Of a stretch of DNA of 7,455 nt, positions 1 to 6,650 are shown piece by piece; the stretch's first letter is position 1, and the number at the start of each line of letters is the position of its first letter. The translations under genes were made by a program, and so were the position numbers. The stretch is from positions 1-7,455 of the forward strand of contig JACMKW010000073.1 of the NCBI GenBank assembly GCA_014379885.1, written 5' to 3'. The notes under the pieces are model-generated. The model saw only the letters and a program-made list of their open reading frames with translations, searched no databases and was not told the origin of the DNA. The stretch comes from Rhizobacter sp. (lineage in GTDB: Bacteria > Pseudomonadota > Gammaproteobacteria > Burkholderiales > Burkholderiaceae).

Positions 1-3000
1 CGCGCCGTTGCAAGGCCAGCGGCGGCGGCCCCGGCAGCGGCGCATACAGCATCGACACCTCGCGCGGTGCGCGCTCATGCAACAGCGATGACACCGCCTT
101 GATGTGGGGATCGGCCATGCCCCAGCGCTGCGCGCAACCGTCGAGCAGCACATTGGCCAGCGAGACGATGCTCATGCCCTGGTGGTGGGCCATGAAGGTG
201 CCCACCGCCGCGTAGGCCTCGCCGCCCGCCAACCGCGCGGGTGAAAAGTCCAATGCCTCGATGAAGCCGTAACGGGCACGCGAGGCCAGCGTTTGCATCG
301 CCGCGAAGTTGGCTGCGGCGCGGTGGGGCGCGATCAGCGCCGCGAGTGCAGTGGCATAGGGGGCGATCACCAATTCATCAGGCGGCGTGCGGCGCAGCGC
401 CAGGCGCGGCACGCCTTGCGGCGAGTATTGATAGGCTAGCGTGTGGTCGCGCCCAGCATAGGCCGATTCAGAGATGCCCCAGGGCACGCTGTGCGCTTCG
501 CCAAACGCGATCTGCTCACGCACTGCCGCATGACCCGCGTCGCGCAGCACGCTGCCGTGCGGTTCGTCGAGCACCAGGCTGGGCATCAGGTACTCGAACA
601 TCGAGCCTGACCACGAACGCAAGCCTGCCTGCGTGCCCACCGCATAAAACGGCCGCCCGAGCGAAGCCCAGTGGCGCACCGGCACGTCGCCCTTGGCAAT
701 GGCCAGCAAGCTCGTCAGGCGCGACTCGGAAGCCAGCAGGTCGTAGAAGCCCGCATCGAGCTGTTGCTCGGCCACGCGGAAGCCGATGTGAAAGAGGTGC
801 CGCTTGCGGTGGTAAAGAAAGTCATAGTCGGCGCTCCACGCCATGCGTTGAAAGTCGTGGGCGAGCGCCTGCAAGCGCTGCGCGGTCTCGGCGGTGGCCA
901 GCCTGGCTTGCTGATCGCGCAGGGCCGAGCGCAGTGTGGCGATGTGGTCACCCAGCAGCCAGGCCAGCTCGGCGGTGTCTGGCAGCAGCGTGGCCAGGTC
1001 GTCGGTGGCTTCGCGCAACAAGCGCTCAAAGCCGATGGCATTGCGAGCGGCTTCGTCCAATGGGTCGGGCAGTGCCATCAGGCTGGCCAGCGGTGTGTTG
1101 ACGGTGGCGGGGTGGGCAAACAGCTCGGGCACGCGCGCCAGCAGGGGTGCGAGCCGTTGACGCGAGGCCGCCAGGGCGCGGTGGGTGGCGCTGGGGTCAT
1201 AGGGCACATGCGCCAACTCCAGGCAGGCCTGTGCCACGGCCAGCAGGTGTCCACTCAGGTTGCCACTGTCCACGGTGGACACGTACATCGGCAGCAGCGG
1301 CGCGCCGCTCTGGGTGTCGTACCAGTTCAGAAAGTGGCCGCGGTATCTTTGCAGCGTGTGCAAGGTCGCCAGCGTGGCCTCCATGCGCGTGAGCAGGTCT
1401 TGGGTGCCGATCCAGCCGAACTCGCGGGCGCAGGCAACGGTCAGCAGGTACAGGCCGATGTTGGTGGGTGAGGTGCGGTGCGCCACGATGTCGTGCGGCA
1501 CGGTCTGCAGGTTGTCAGGTGGCAGGTGTTTTTCGTCTGCGACCACGCAGCGTTCGAACAGCCGCCAGGTGTCGCGCGCGAGGCCTTCAAGGCTGGCTTG
1601 TTCGGGGGCCGGCAGGGCGGCGTCTTCCAAGGTTGGGCGGGGTCGACTCACCCACCACGTCCACACCGGCGACGCGGCCCACACCAGGCACAGCAGCACC
1701 GACAACTCGATGTGAGGCGTGCCGCTGGCGAGCAGACCGACCAGGATGACCAGCGCCGAAACCGGCGCAGTCCAGTGCGTGCGAACCAACGCGGCGAGTT
1801 CGGTTTGGGCGGCGGCCTGGGCCGCAGCACTGGTGGTCCATTGCATCAGGTGGCGTTGGCTGACGAGCATGCGGTAGAGCGAGCGCAGCACCGCGTCAAG
1901 CGCCACCAGCGCGTGGTGCAGCAACTGCGCCAGATGCCACAGCCCGGTGCACAGCGCGCGGGCCAGGTCGAGCGTGGCCTGGCGGTAGAAATGGCGCTTG
2001 GCGATGTCGTCACGGCTGGGTGACAAGCCGGCTACCGCGCCCATCAGCGGCCCGGCGCAGAACGCGGCCAGCACCAGGGCGAGTGCCGCCCAGGGCGACA
2101 TGAGCACACCCGCAAGCGTGAGTACCAGCAGGGCCAGTGAAGCCGGCGTCACCAGAGAGCGGCGCAAGTTGTCGAATATCTTCCAGCGGTTGATGGCGCT
2201 CACGGGGTAGCGCCTGGGGTTCAGGAAGATCGGCAGCAACTGCCAGTCGCCGCGCATCCAGCGGTGCACACGCGAGGCGGCCACGTCGGCATGGAAGGGG
2301 GCGTCTTCGATCAGCGTGATGTCGGTGACGGCGGCGCTGCGCACCATCGAGCCTTCGATCAGGTCGTGGCTCAACACCAGGCCTTCGGGCAAGCGCTGGT
2401 GCAGCACCGTGTACATGGCCTGCACGTTGAGCAAGGCCTTTCCGGTGTAGGCGCCTTCAAGAAACACGTCTTGGTAAACCTCGGAGCTGGCGGCGCTGTA
2501 AGGGTCAATGCCGCACTGGCCGGCGAACAACCAATGGAAGTAGGTGAAATCGCGTGGCGCCGGCAAAGGGGTGGCGATGCGCGGCTGCAAGATGCCGTAG
2601 CCGCTGGTCACCACACGGGCCTGGGCGTCAATTTGCGGCTGGTTGTGCGGGTGGGCGGCCACGCCCACCAGCTCGCGCAGACGACCGGGGGGCAGCTGCG
2701 TGTCGCTGTCGAGCGTGACGATGTAGGGTGTGTGCTCGGCGATGCATGACACGTCGCCCAGGTCGAGAAACGCGCTCTTGTCGCCGGTGGCCAGCGCGGC
2801 CACGAGTTGTTCGAGCTTGCCGCGCTTGCGCTCCCAGCCTATCCAGCGTTGCTCGGTGGCGCTGAAACGGCGCTCGCGGTGCAACACGATGAAGCGTGGC
2901 GGCTCATCCGTGCCTGCGGGGTAGCGTGCATTGAGCGCGCGGATCTGCGCGGCCGCGCCGTCGAGCAGGATCTGGTCGGTGGCAGCCTGCGCCGCGTCGG

Positions 3001-4606
3001 CATCGCCCCAGTCGCTCAGCAACGCAAACTGGGCGTGGCGCTCGGGGTTGGCCAGGTAATGCAGCTGCAGGTGGTGCGCCAACTCGCGGGTCGCCGCCTC
3101 GCTGCTCAGCATGCAGGGGATCACCACCATCACACGGTGCGCGATCGGTATGCCTTCGGCCAGCGCCAGGCGGGGCAGGTGATGTGGGCGCACCGATTCG
3201 CTGATCAAGCGGTTGATCACCGCCACCACCGCCTCGGAGGCCGGGAACAGCATCAGCACCGAGCCCAGCATCACCAGCCACGTGCTTGCGGCCATCTCGG
3301 GCGAGTCGCGCAGCAGCAGCCAGGCCAGGCCGACCAGGCTCACCAAGGTGCAGCCCAGATAAAGAGGCAAGGCCCGCCGTCGGACTGTATTCAGGCAGGT
3401 TTGCAATGCTGGCTCGTGCAAGCCCAGGGTGCGCAGCAGGGTAGGGCGGCCGGGGCCGTGCAGCCAGTGGCCGGCCACGGCGGCGGCGGGGTCGCTGGTT
3501 TCGGCCTGTTGCTTCAGTTCGAGCAGGGTCTTCGCCACGTCGACTTCACTGCGGCCGCTGCGCCGCGCCAGCAGCTCGATGCCGTGCAGCGTCTGGTCGC
3601 GCGTGAGGGTGTGTTCCGACGCGAAGATCGGCGAGGTGAGCATCAGCCGCATCAGCGTGCTGCTGCGCGACACGATGTCTGGCCAGTCGGCGTCGCCAAT
3701 GGTGCGCAGCGACGTGACGGCGTTGCTCACGCTCAGGTTGTCGGCCGCCTGGTCGGCGGCTTGCTGGGCACGCAGGCTGGCCAGGTCGGGCAGCTTCGTT
3801 AGCAGCCATGCTTCATGCAGCGCGATATCGATGGGTGTGCCCGTTCTGTGCATGTCTTGCAGGCGCAACGCGATCTGGCCCAAGAAGGGCCGGCCCACAC
3901 CGCGCTGGTTGAGCAAGCCCAGCAATTCGTCGAGCGTTGCCACGCTGAAGTTGTCATGCTGGTCGCAGCACAGGTTGGCCACTTCACGCGCGGCCTTGTT
4001 GGTGGCCACCCGCTCGGCCAGGCGGCGCAGGTTTTCGATCAGCACCACGCGCAAGGTGGTGGGCAGCGCCCACATTTCGGCGAGCTTGAGTTCGCGCGTT
4101 TCCTGGTACGCACTCAGGAACTGCAAAGCCAGCTCTTCGTCGAACGCGCCGTCTGTGTGGGCCACGAAGGCCCAGGCCACGCCGTAGACACGTGGCAGGC
4201 CGGCCAGCGGCTCGTCTTGCAACAAGGGCAGGGTGCGGAAGTAGCGGCGCGGCAGGCCCTCGTGGATCTCCTTGAGCTGCGCTTCGATCAGGTGAAAGTT
4301 GTCGAGCAGCCACTCGCCGGCGGGGCTGATGTCGTAGCCACTGCTGGCTTGCAGGCCGATGTAATGGTGCGCCTCGCGCAACGTGCGGATGTTGCTGCGC
4401 AGGCGCGGAAAGAAAGTCGCCGAGCGCCATCCGCCGGGCTCGGCGCGGTGGGTGACACCAAGGCTTCGGCCGTGCTGCGCAAAGCGCTCCAGCCCGAAGA
4501 TCTCAGAGCGCACAGGCTGCTGCACCGGGCCGCGTGCGCCATCCAGAATGCGCAACAAGGCCTGCGGTGCAGTGGGCAGCAGGCGCAAGAGCGCTGATTC
4601 AACCAT
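1..4606 (-). CDS. ndvB: Cyclic beta-1,2-glucan synthase, N-terminal 1535 residues (C-terminus beyond left edge)
   Basis: Inner-membrane enzyme that polymerises UDP-glucose into beta-1,2-glucan and cyclises it for the periplasm (NdvB/ChvB/Cgs family). One frame stays open from ATG 4606 to position 1. Visible order: a helical N-terminal region (res 1-405, with family-like RSEIFGLERF and EWLLDNFHLIEAQ); two membrane segments (413-432, 439-463); a GT84-type glycosyltransferase domain (~470-800) with DSD at 633-635, SHD ending at D748, and HRW-MRGDW around R782-W783; four more membrane segments (822-836, 839-859, 947-961, 968-986); then the cyclisation/transglycosylase domain (GH189, glucoamylase-like) from ~1005, with HRTSPTN 1043-1049, D1113 in STVDSGN, E1338 in MFEYLMP, E1380 in GISESAY and HHQGMS 1474-1479. 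Six membrane segments in this spacing match the known family topology. Full-length members are about 2700-2900 residues, so the GH94 phosphorylase-like part that sets chain length should lie left of the window. The start is the first ATG after an in-frame TAA; no good Shine-Dalgarno precedes it, so translational coupling is likely. Which glutamates are catalytic is inferred. Confidence 0.95.
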   Translation of the reverse strand, partial: MVESALLRLLPTAPQALLRILDGARGPVQQPVRSEIFGLERFAQHGRSLGVTHRAEPGGWRSATFFPRLRSNIRTLREAHHYIGLQASSGYDISPAGEWLLDNFHLIEAQLKEIHEGLPRRYFRTLPLLQDEPLAGLPRVYGVAWAFVAHTDGAFDEELALQFLSAYQETRELKLAEMWALPTTLRVVLIENLRRLAERVATNKAAREVANLCCDQHDNFSVATLDELLGLLNQRGVGRPFLGQIALRLQDMHRTGTPIDIALHEAWLLTKLPDLASLRAQQAADQAADNLSVSNAVTSLRTIGDADWPDIVSRSSTLMRLMLTSPIFASEHTLTRDQTLHGIELLARRSGRSEVDVAKTLLELKQQAETSDPAAAVAGHWLHGPGRPTLLRTLGLHEPALQTCLNTVRRRALPLYLGCTLVSLVGLAWLLLRDSPEMAASTWLVMLGSVLMLFPASEAVVAVINRLISESVRPHHLPRLALAEGIPIAHRVMVVIPCMLSSEAATRELAHHLQLHYLANPERHAQFALLSDWGDADAAQAATDQILLDGAAAQIRALNARYPAGTDEPPRFIVLHRERRFSATEQRWIGWERKRGKLEQLVAALATGDKSAFLDLGDVSCIAEHTPYIVTLDSDTQLPPGRLRELVGVAAHPHNQPQIDAQARVVTSGYGILQPRIATPLPAPRDFTYFHWLFAGQCGIDPYSAASSEVYQDVFLEGAYTGKALLNVQAMYTVLHQRLPEGLVLSHDLIEGSMVRSAAVTDITLIEDAPFHADVAASRVHRWMRGDWQLLPIFLNPRRYPVSAINRWKIFDNLRRSLVTPASLALLVLTLAGVLMSPWAALALVLAAFCAGPLMGAVAGLSPSRDDIAKRHFYRQATLDLARALCTGLWHLAQLLHHALVALDAVLRSLYRMLVSQRHLMQWTTSAAAQAAAQTELAALVRTHWTAPVSALVILVGLLASGTPHIELSVLLCLVWAASPVWTWWVSRPRPTLEDAALPAPEQASLEGLARDTWRLFERCVVADEKHLPPDNLQTVPHDIVAHRTSPTNIGLYLLTVACAREFGWIGTQDLLTRMEATLATLHTLQRYRGHFLNWYDTQSGAPLLPMYVSTVDSGNLSGHLLAVAQACLELAHVPYDPSATHRALAASRQRLAPLLARVPELFAHPATVNTPLASLMALPDPLDEAARNAIGFERLLREATDDLATLLPDTAELAWLLGDHIATLRSALRDQQARLATAETAQRLQALAHDFQRMAWSADYDFLYHRKRHLFHIGFRVAEQQLDAGFYDLLASESRLTSLLAIAKGDVPVRHWASLGRPFYAVGTQAGLRSWSGSMFEYLMPSLVLDEPHGSVLRDAGHAAVREQIAFGEAHSVPWGISESAYAGRDHTLAYQYSPQGVPRLALRRTPPDELVIAPYATALAALIAPHRAAANFAAMQTLASRARYGFIEALDFSPARLAGGEAYAAVGTFMAHHQGMSIVSLANVLLDGCAQRWGMADPHIKAVSSLLHERAPREVSMLYAPLPGPPPLALQRR

Positions 4607-4849
4607 TTACCACACCATCGCGGTAACACCAATCAGCACGGTGGCGACCACCAGCGTTGTCACAAAGCGAGCGGCGATAAAGCCATTCATGGCTTCACCG
4701 ATGCATTGCAGTGCAAACCACCGGCTGTGCGCACCTTTGCAGACATCGAGATGCTCACCCAGAGCCGACAACTCCATGGGTGAGGTGTCGGCGGTGTCGC
4801 CGAACGAGGCGGTGCTCCAGAACGGGGGAGCTTGGTTGGGGGGTGTCAT
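4607..4849 (-). CDS. Small protein with C-terminal membrane segment, unknown function
   Basis: I do not recognise a family. The 80-residue product has a soluble, Pro/Thr/Ser-rich N-terminal half with two cysteines (C37, C49) and one hydrophobic segment at about 57-80 that ends at the C-terminus (…VLIGVTAMVW), so it looks tail-anchored in the inner membrane. ATG 4849 is chosen because GGAG (4858-4855) lies five bases upstream. A TTG at 4873 would extend the frame by eight residues but overlaps the ompA-type stop and lacks a ribosome site. It starts 20 bases after the preceding gene, and its TAA touches the ATG of the glucan synthase in the same frame. This placement suggests an accessory or translational-coupling role for the synthase, which is inference. 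A non-coding spacer is the alternative; the ribosome site, membrane segment and snug spacing argue against it. Confidence 0.62.
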   Translation of the reverse strand: MTPPNQAPPFWSTASFGDTADTSPMELSALGEHLDVCKGAHSRWFALQCIGEAMNGFIAARFVTTLVVATVLIGVTAMVW

Positions 4850-4854
4850 GGGCG

Positions 4855-4860
4855 CTCCAA
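4855..4860 (-). promoter_or_regulatory. Ribosome binding site of the 80-aa membrane protein
   Basis: The minus strand reads TTGGAG then CGCCC then ATG, giving a GGAG core at a five-base spacing. This supports the ATG at 4849 over the upstream TTG at 4873. Confidence 0.6.
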
Positions 4861-4869
4861 GTGTTCGGT

Positions 4870-5808
4870 TCAACGGCGCGACTTCACTGGCATGTCGTTG
4901 TCGGCAATGTAGACCTCTACCCGGCGATTGAGTGCGCGATCGGTGTCGGTGTTGTTGCCGGCAACGGGATAGTCCTTGCCATAGCCTGCGGTGGTCACAC
5001 GGTTCGAGGCCACGCCCATGCTCAGCAGCGCGGTTTGCACGGCAGCCGCACGGCGCTGCGACAAGGCTTCGTTGTAGCTGGCCGCCCCCACGTTGTCGGT
5101 GTGGCCTTCGATCAGGATGTGGCGCGTGGGGTATTGCTTCAAGAAATCGGCAAGCTTGCCAAGCGAAGCTTGTGCGCCGGGTTTCACTTCGGCACGGCCG
5201 GACTCGAACAACACGTCGCCCAGCGTCACCAACATGCCGCGCTCGGTCTGCTTGGCTTGCAGGTCGGCAAGGCGTTGCCGCAACTGTGCTGCCTGCTGCT
5301 GAGCTTCGCTGGCCGTGGCTTGCGCAACAGCGGCTTGCTGTTCGGCACCAGCGGCACGTTGCTCGGCGCCACTGGCGCGTTGTTCGGCGATGGCGGTCTG
5401 TTGACGTGCCGCACCCGTCTGGGCGCGAGCGCGTTGGGCTTCGGCTTCACGCATTTCGGAGCGGGCACGTTCGCGCTCCAGCTCTGCCGTGCTCATGGCG
5501 GTGTCGCTGCCCTTGGCCTTGGCAATCGCCATGGCGGTCTTGGCCTGCTGGCTGGCGATGTAGGCCGCGCTGCTCACGTCGGCCATTGATTCACCCTTGT
5601 CGAGCAGCATGTTGGCGCGGTTCAGAGAATCGGTGGCCTTTTTCAACTCGAGCGGCGCCTGGGTCTGCACGGCGGCGTCGAGCTCGGCGCTGCGTACTGT
5701 GCTGCGCGCCTCCACGAGCGCGGGCGGCGGCGGCTGGCTGGTGGCACAGGCGGCCAGAATCAATGTGCTCAGCAACGCGCTGATGGCGAACGGTGTGGTG
5801 TGTTTCAT
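4870..5808 (-). CDS. DUF4398 and OmpA-domain outer-membrane lipoprotein
   Basis: 312-residue envelope lipoprotein predicted to tie the outer membrane to peptidoglycan. A signal peptide ends in the lipobox LAAC with the lipidated cysteine at 21; the next residue is Ala, not Asp, which favours outer-membrane sorting. Residues ~28-100 form a helical DUF4398 domain (EARSTVRSAELDAA…, then LNRANMLLDKGE). Residues ~104-190 are a charged, Ala/Gln/Glu-rich coiled coil with near-identical seven-residue repeats. Residues ~191-302 are an OmpA C-terminal domain: FESGRAEVKPGA, GHTDNVG with D238, N246…LSQRRA, AGYGKDYPVA and NRRVEV at 294-299. All residues expected for diaminopimelate binding appear present. 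It starts 16 bases after the upstream lipoprotein gene, with only a weak GGA in the gap, and is followed 20 bases on by the small membrane-protein gene. The domain assignment is secure; its link to glucan synthesis is inferred from position only. Confidence 0.93.
   Translation of the reverse strand: MKHTTPFAISALLSTLILAACATSQPPPPALVEARSTVRSAELDAAVQTQAPLELKKATDSLNRANMLLDKGESMADVSSAAYIASQQAKTAMAIAKAKGSDTAMSTAELERERARSEMREAEAQRARAQTGAARQQTAIAEQRASGAEQRAAGAEQQAAVAQATASEAQQQAAQLRQRLADLQAKQTERGMLVTLGDVLFESGRAEVKPGAQASLGKLADFLKQYPTRHILIEGHTDNVGAASYNEALSQRRAAAVQTALLSMGVASNRVTTAGYGKDYPVAGNNTDTDRALNRRVEVYIADNDMPVKSRR
5326..5388 (-). repeat. Three tandem 21-base units encoding a coiled-coil heptad
   Basis: Within the OmpA-type gene, residues 141-161 read AEQRASG, AEQRAAG, AEQQAAV: three consecutive seven-residue units. 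The DNA units differ at synonymous positions (for example GAA/GAG and CGC/CGT), so this is an older in-frame duplication kept at the protein level rather than a fresh expansion. Further degenerate Ala/Gln heptads follow to about residue 190. Confidence 0.8.
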
Positions 5809-5824
5809 GGTGTGTGATCCGGTG

Positions 5825-6187
5825 TCACTTGCGGTTCATTTCGTCGCGCAGCTGGCGTATGCCTTCGCGCACCTCGGCCAGCGCCTTTTCAGAGCGCACT
5901 GAGCGCGCCTGTGCTTCGGCGAGCGTGGCGTCAGCTGTAGCCTCACTGGCCAGTTGGCGCGCAAGCTCGTAATCCTTCTTGGCATAGGCCGCGTTGGCGC
6001 GGTCGAGCTTTTCGCGCGCACTTGCCAGCGTAGCGGGCGCATCGGCCGCTGCCGGGCCAGTGGCGCGCTCGACAGCCGCACGCCCCACGGCCAGCTCTTC
6101 GTTCGGGGGTGGCTTGCTTGCGCAAGCGGCAAGAAGCGCCACCGCCAGTGCAGGCAGGCCCTTGTGTATCCAGGTGAGGTTGTTCAT
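5825..6187 (-). CDS. DUF4398-domain outer-membrane lipoprotein
   Basis: 120-residue lipoprotein. Its signal peptide (hydrophobic LPALAVALLAA, residues 11-21) ends in lipobox LAAC with Cys22, followed by Ala, so outer-membrane sorting is expected. Residues ~30-95 match the helical DUF4398 pattern: AVGRAAVERA, then LASAREKLDRANAAY with a KKDYELARQLASEA repeat. The last ~30 residues (SVRSEKALAEVREGIRQL, and on to the C-terminus) form a charged amphipathic helix, probably a coiled coil. ATG 6187 is preceded by GGAG five bases upstream. It is the first gene of the minus-strand row and resembles the DUF4398 half of the next gene without the OmpA domain, so the pair probably arose by duplication and domain gain or loss. 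DUF4398 has no firm biochemical function known to me; a structural envelope role or pairing with its OmpA neighbour is inference. Confidence 0.88.
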   Translation of the reverse strand: MNNLTWIHKGLPALAVALLAACASKPPPNEELAVGRAAVERATGPAAADAPATLASAREKLDRANAAYAKKDYELARQLASEATADATLAEAQARSVRSEKALAEVREGIRQLRDEMNRK

Positions 6188-6356
6188 GGTTGCTCCGATC
6201 AGGGCGGGGGCTCATACAGCGGTGGAGCGAAGCGCTCACACCGTGCTGAAGTGGCGAGAAACCAATGTAGGGCGAGCACCGCTCGTGGCCCATCGGAGGG
6301 CTCCGCCAACGCACGTGGGATTTGGACTACATCGTGTTTCATTCGCGCAATGCGAA
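6188..6356 (-). promoter_or_regulatory. Upstream region of the lipoprotein-glucan synthase gene row, no clear promoter boxes
   Basis: This stretch lies between the hairpin at 6357 and the first gene of the row, so the row's promoter should be here. I cannot name a convincing -35/-10 pair; a TATGAG near 6211-6216 is a weak -10 candidate with no good partner. Three short dyads are present: 6225-6229 with 6233-6237 (GAGCG/CGCTC), 6273-6277 with 6281-6285 (CGAGC/GCTCG), and 6342-6346 with 6352-6356 (TTCGC/GCGAA). The GGAG ribosome site of the first lipoprotein sits just before 6187. Nothing in it looks coding. Confidence 0.35.
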
Positions 6357-6384
6357 GCGGCCCGCCGGTTGCCCGGCGGGCCGC
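6357..6384 (-). terminator. Strong GC hairpin after the ompA remnant
   Basis: A perfect 12-bp stem (GCGGCCCGCCGG paired with CCGGCGGGCCGC) closes on the four-base loop TTGC. It begins 19 bases after the stop of the minus-strand ompA remnant at 6404. On the minus strand the stem is followed by TTCGCATT, a weak T-rich tail; on the plus strand no T tract follows. It therefore reads best as the old ompA terminator, which may still shield the downstream gene row from read-through. The tail is too poor to be sure it is intrinsic. Confidence 0.6.
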
Positions 6385-6403
6385 ACGCACGCGGTGAATG
6401 CTC

Positions 6404-6475
6404 TCAGCGTGAGCTGGTGACTTCAATCTCCACGCCGCGGTCGGGCTGCAGGCAGGCGATCAGCTTGGGTGTGCA
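6404..6475 (-). pseudogene. C-terminal remnant of an ompA-type gene
   Basis: The last ~23 codons before TGA 6406-6404 read CTPKLIACLQPDRGVEIEV and then TSSR. This is the typical end of a betaproteobacterial OmpA peptidoglycan-binding domain, where two cysteines flank a short loop and L(I/V)ACLQPDRRVEIEV closes the domain. Upstream of about 6476 no frame continues the domain: no TDN motif or LSxxRA motif is visible, and the frame upstream becomes low-quality shadow sequence. One of the usual paired arginines is glycine (DRG, not DRR), as expected after loss of selection. A terminator-like hairpin follows at the normal distance. I read it as a gene whose 5' part was deleted. A chance match is possible given its length, but the motif plus the hairpin make that less likely. 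Confidence 0.65.
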
Positions 6476-6504
6476 ATGAGGAGCAGGTTGTAAGAGCGCG
6501 TCAT

Positions 6505-6518
6505 GCACAGGTCTGTGC
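6505..6518. promoter_or_regulatory. Dyad GCACAG-GT-CTGTGC upstream of the 112-aa gene
   Basis: Six-base arms with perfect complementarity flank a two-base centre. Its size suits a dimeric regulator, but a 14-base dyad in a GC-rich spacer can be chance. No known regulator is recognised. Confidence 0.25.
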
Positions 6519-6554
6519 GTTGGCGTACGGGCTCCCACGCAAGCAGGGGGGCTG

Positions 6555-6570
6555 TGTGTGCTGGCGCACA
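6555..6570. promoter_or_regulatory. Imperfect dyad TGTGTGC-TG-GCGCACA upstream of the 112-aa gene
   Basis: Seven-base arms pair with one G-T mismatch around a two-base centre. It lies 81 bases before the start codon, a possible operator or activator position. Only symmetry supports it. Confidence 0.25.
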
Positions 6571-6639
6571 AACAAGCGCTCGGTGCCTGCATAGATTGCG
6601 CACGGCGCGTTCGCTGACCCGTGCGGTACGCCCCAATCC

Positions 6640-6645
6640 AAGGAG
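6640..6645 (+). promoter_or_regulatory. Ribosome binding site AAGGAG of the 112-aa gene
   Basis: AAGGAG lies five bases before ATG 6651, a near-ideal Shine-Dalgarno. It fixes the start there rather than at the in-frame GTG at 6621, which has no such site. Confidence 0.85.
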
Positions 6646-6650
6646 ATGCC

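Larger units (their letters stand above)
6476..6650. other. Spacer left of the 112-aa gene, no gene seen
   Basis: This 175-base stretch lies between the ompA remnant and the plus-strand small gene. No frame has coding character. It contains two imperfect dyads (6505-6518 and 6555-6570), a G-run at 6545-6551 and the sequence TAGATT (6592-6597), a weak -10 candidate for the plus-strand gene without a good -35. The breakpoint that removed the 5' part of the ompA-type gene should be at its left end; no insertion-sequence ends or target duplications are visible. Confidence 0.4.

Noticed and set aside
671..1471. Plus-strand open frame of 266 codons
   Set aside because: Lies fully opposite the cyclisation domain of the glucan synthase; Gln/Gly/Val-rich with no domain, typical of an antisense shadow of a high-GC gene.
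2807..3802. Plus-strand open frame of 331 codons, the longest on that strand
   Set aside because: Antisense to the transferase domain, rich in Gln, His, Arg and Gly with no recognisable motif; the minus frame there carries membrane segments and transferase motifs.
4711..5589. Plus-strand open frame of 292 codons with long Leu/Gly stretches
   Set aside because: Antisense to the repetitive OmpA-type gene; the apparent hydrophobic repeats are the complement of the Ala/Gln coiled-coil codons.
6225..6285. Short hairpins as an attenuator or riboswitch
   Set aside because: Five-base stems only, with no leader peptide, T tract or known aptamer pattern.
6199..6426. Minus-strand 75-codon frame over the spacer
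   Set aside because: It runs through the 12-bp hairpin and has no ribosome site or coding character.
6621..6650. GTG start that would lengthen the 112-aa protein by ten residues
   Set aside because: The extension would be translated across the AAGGAG ribosome site of the ATG at 6651, and has none of its own.
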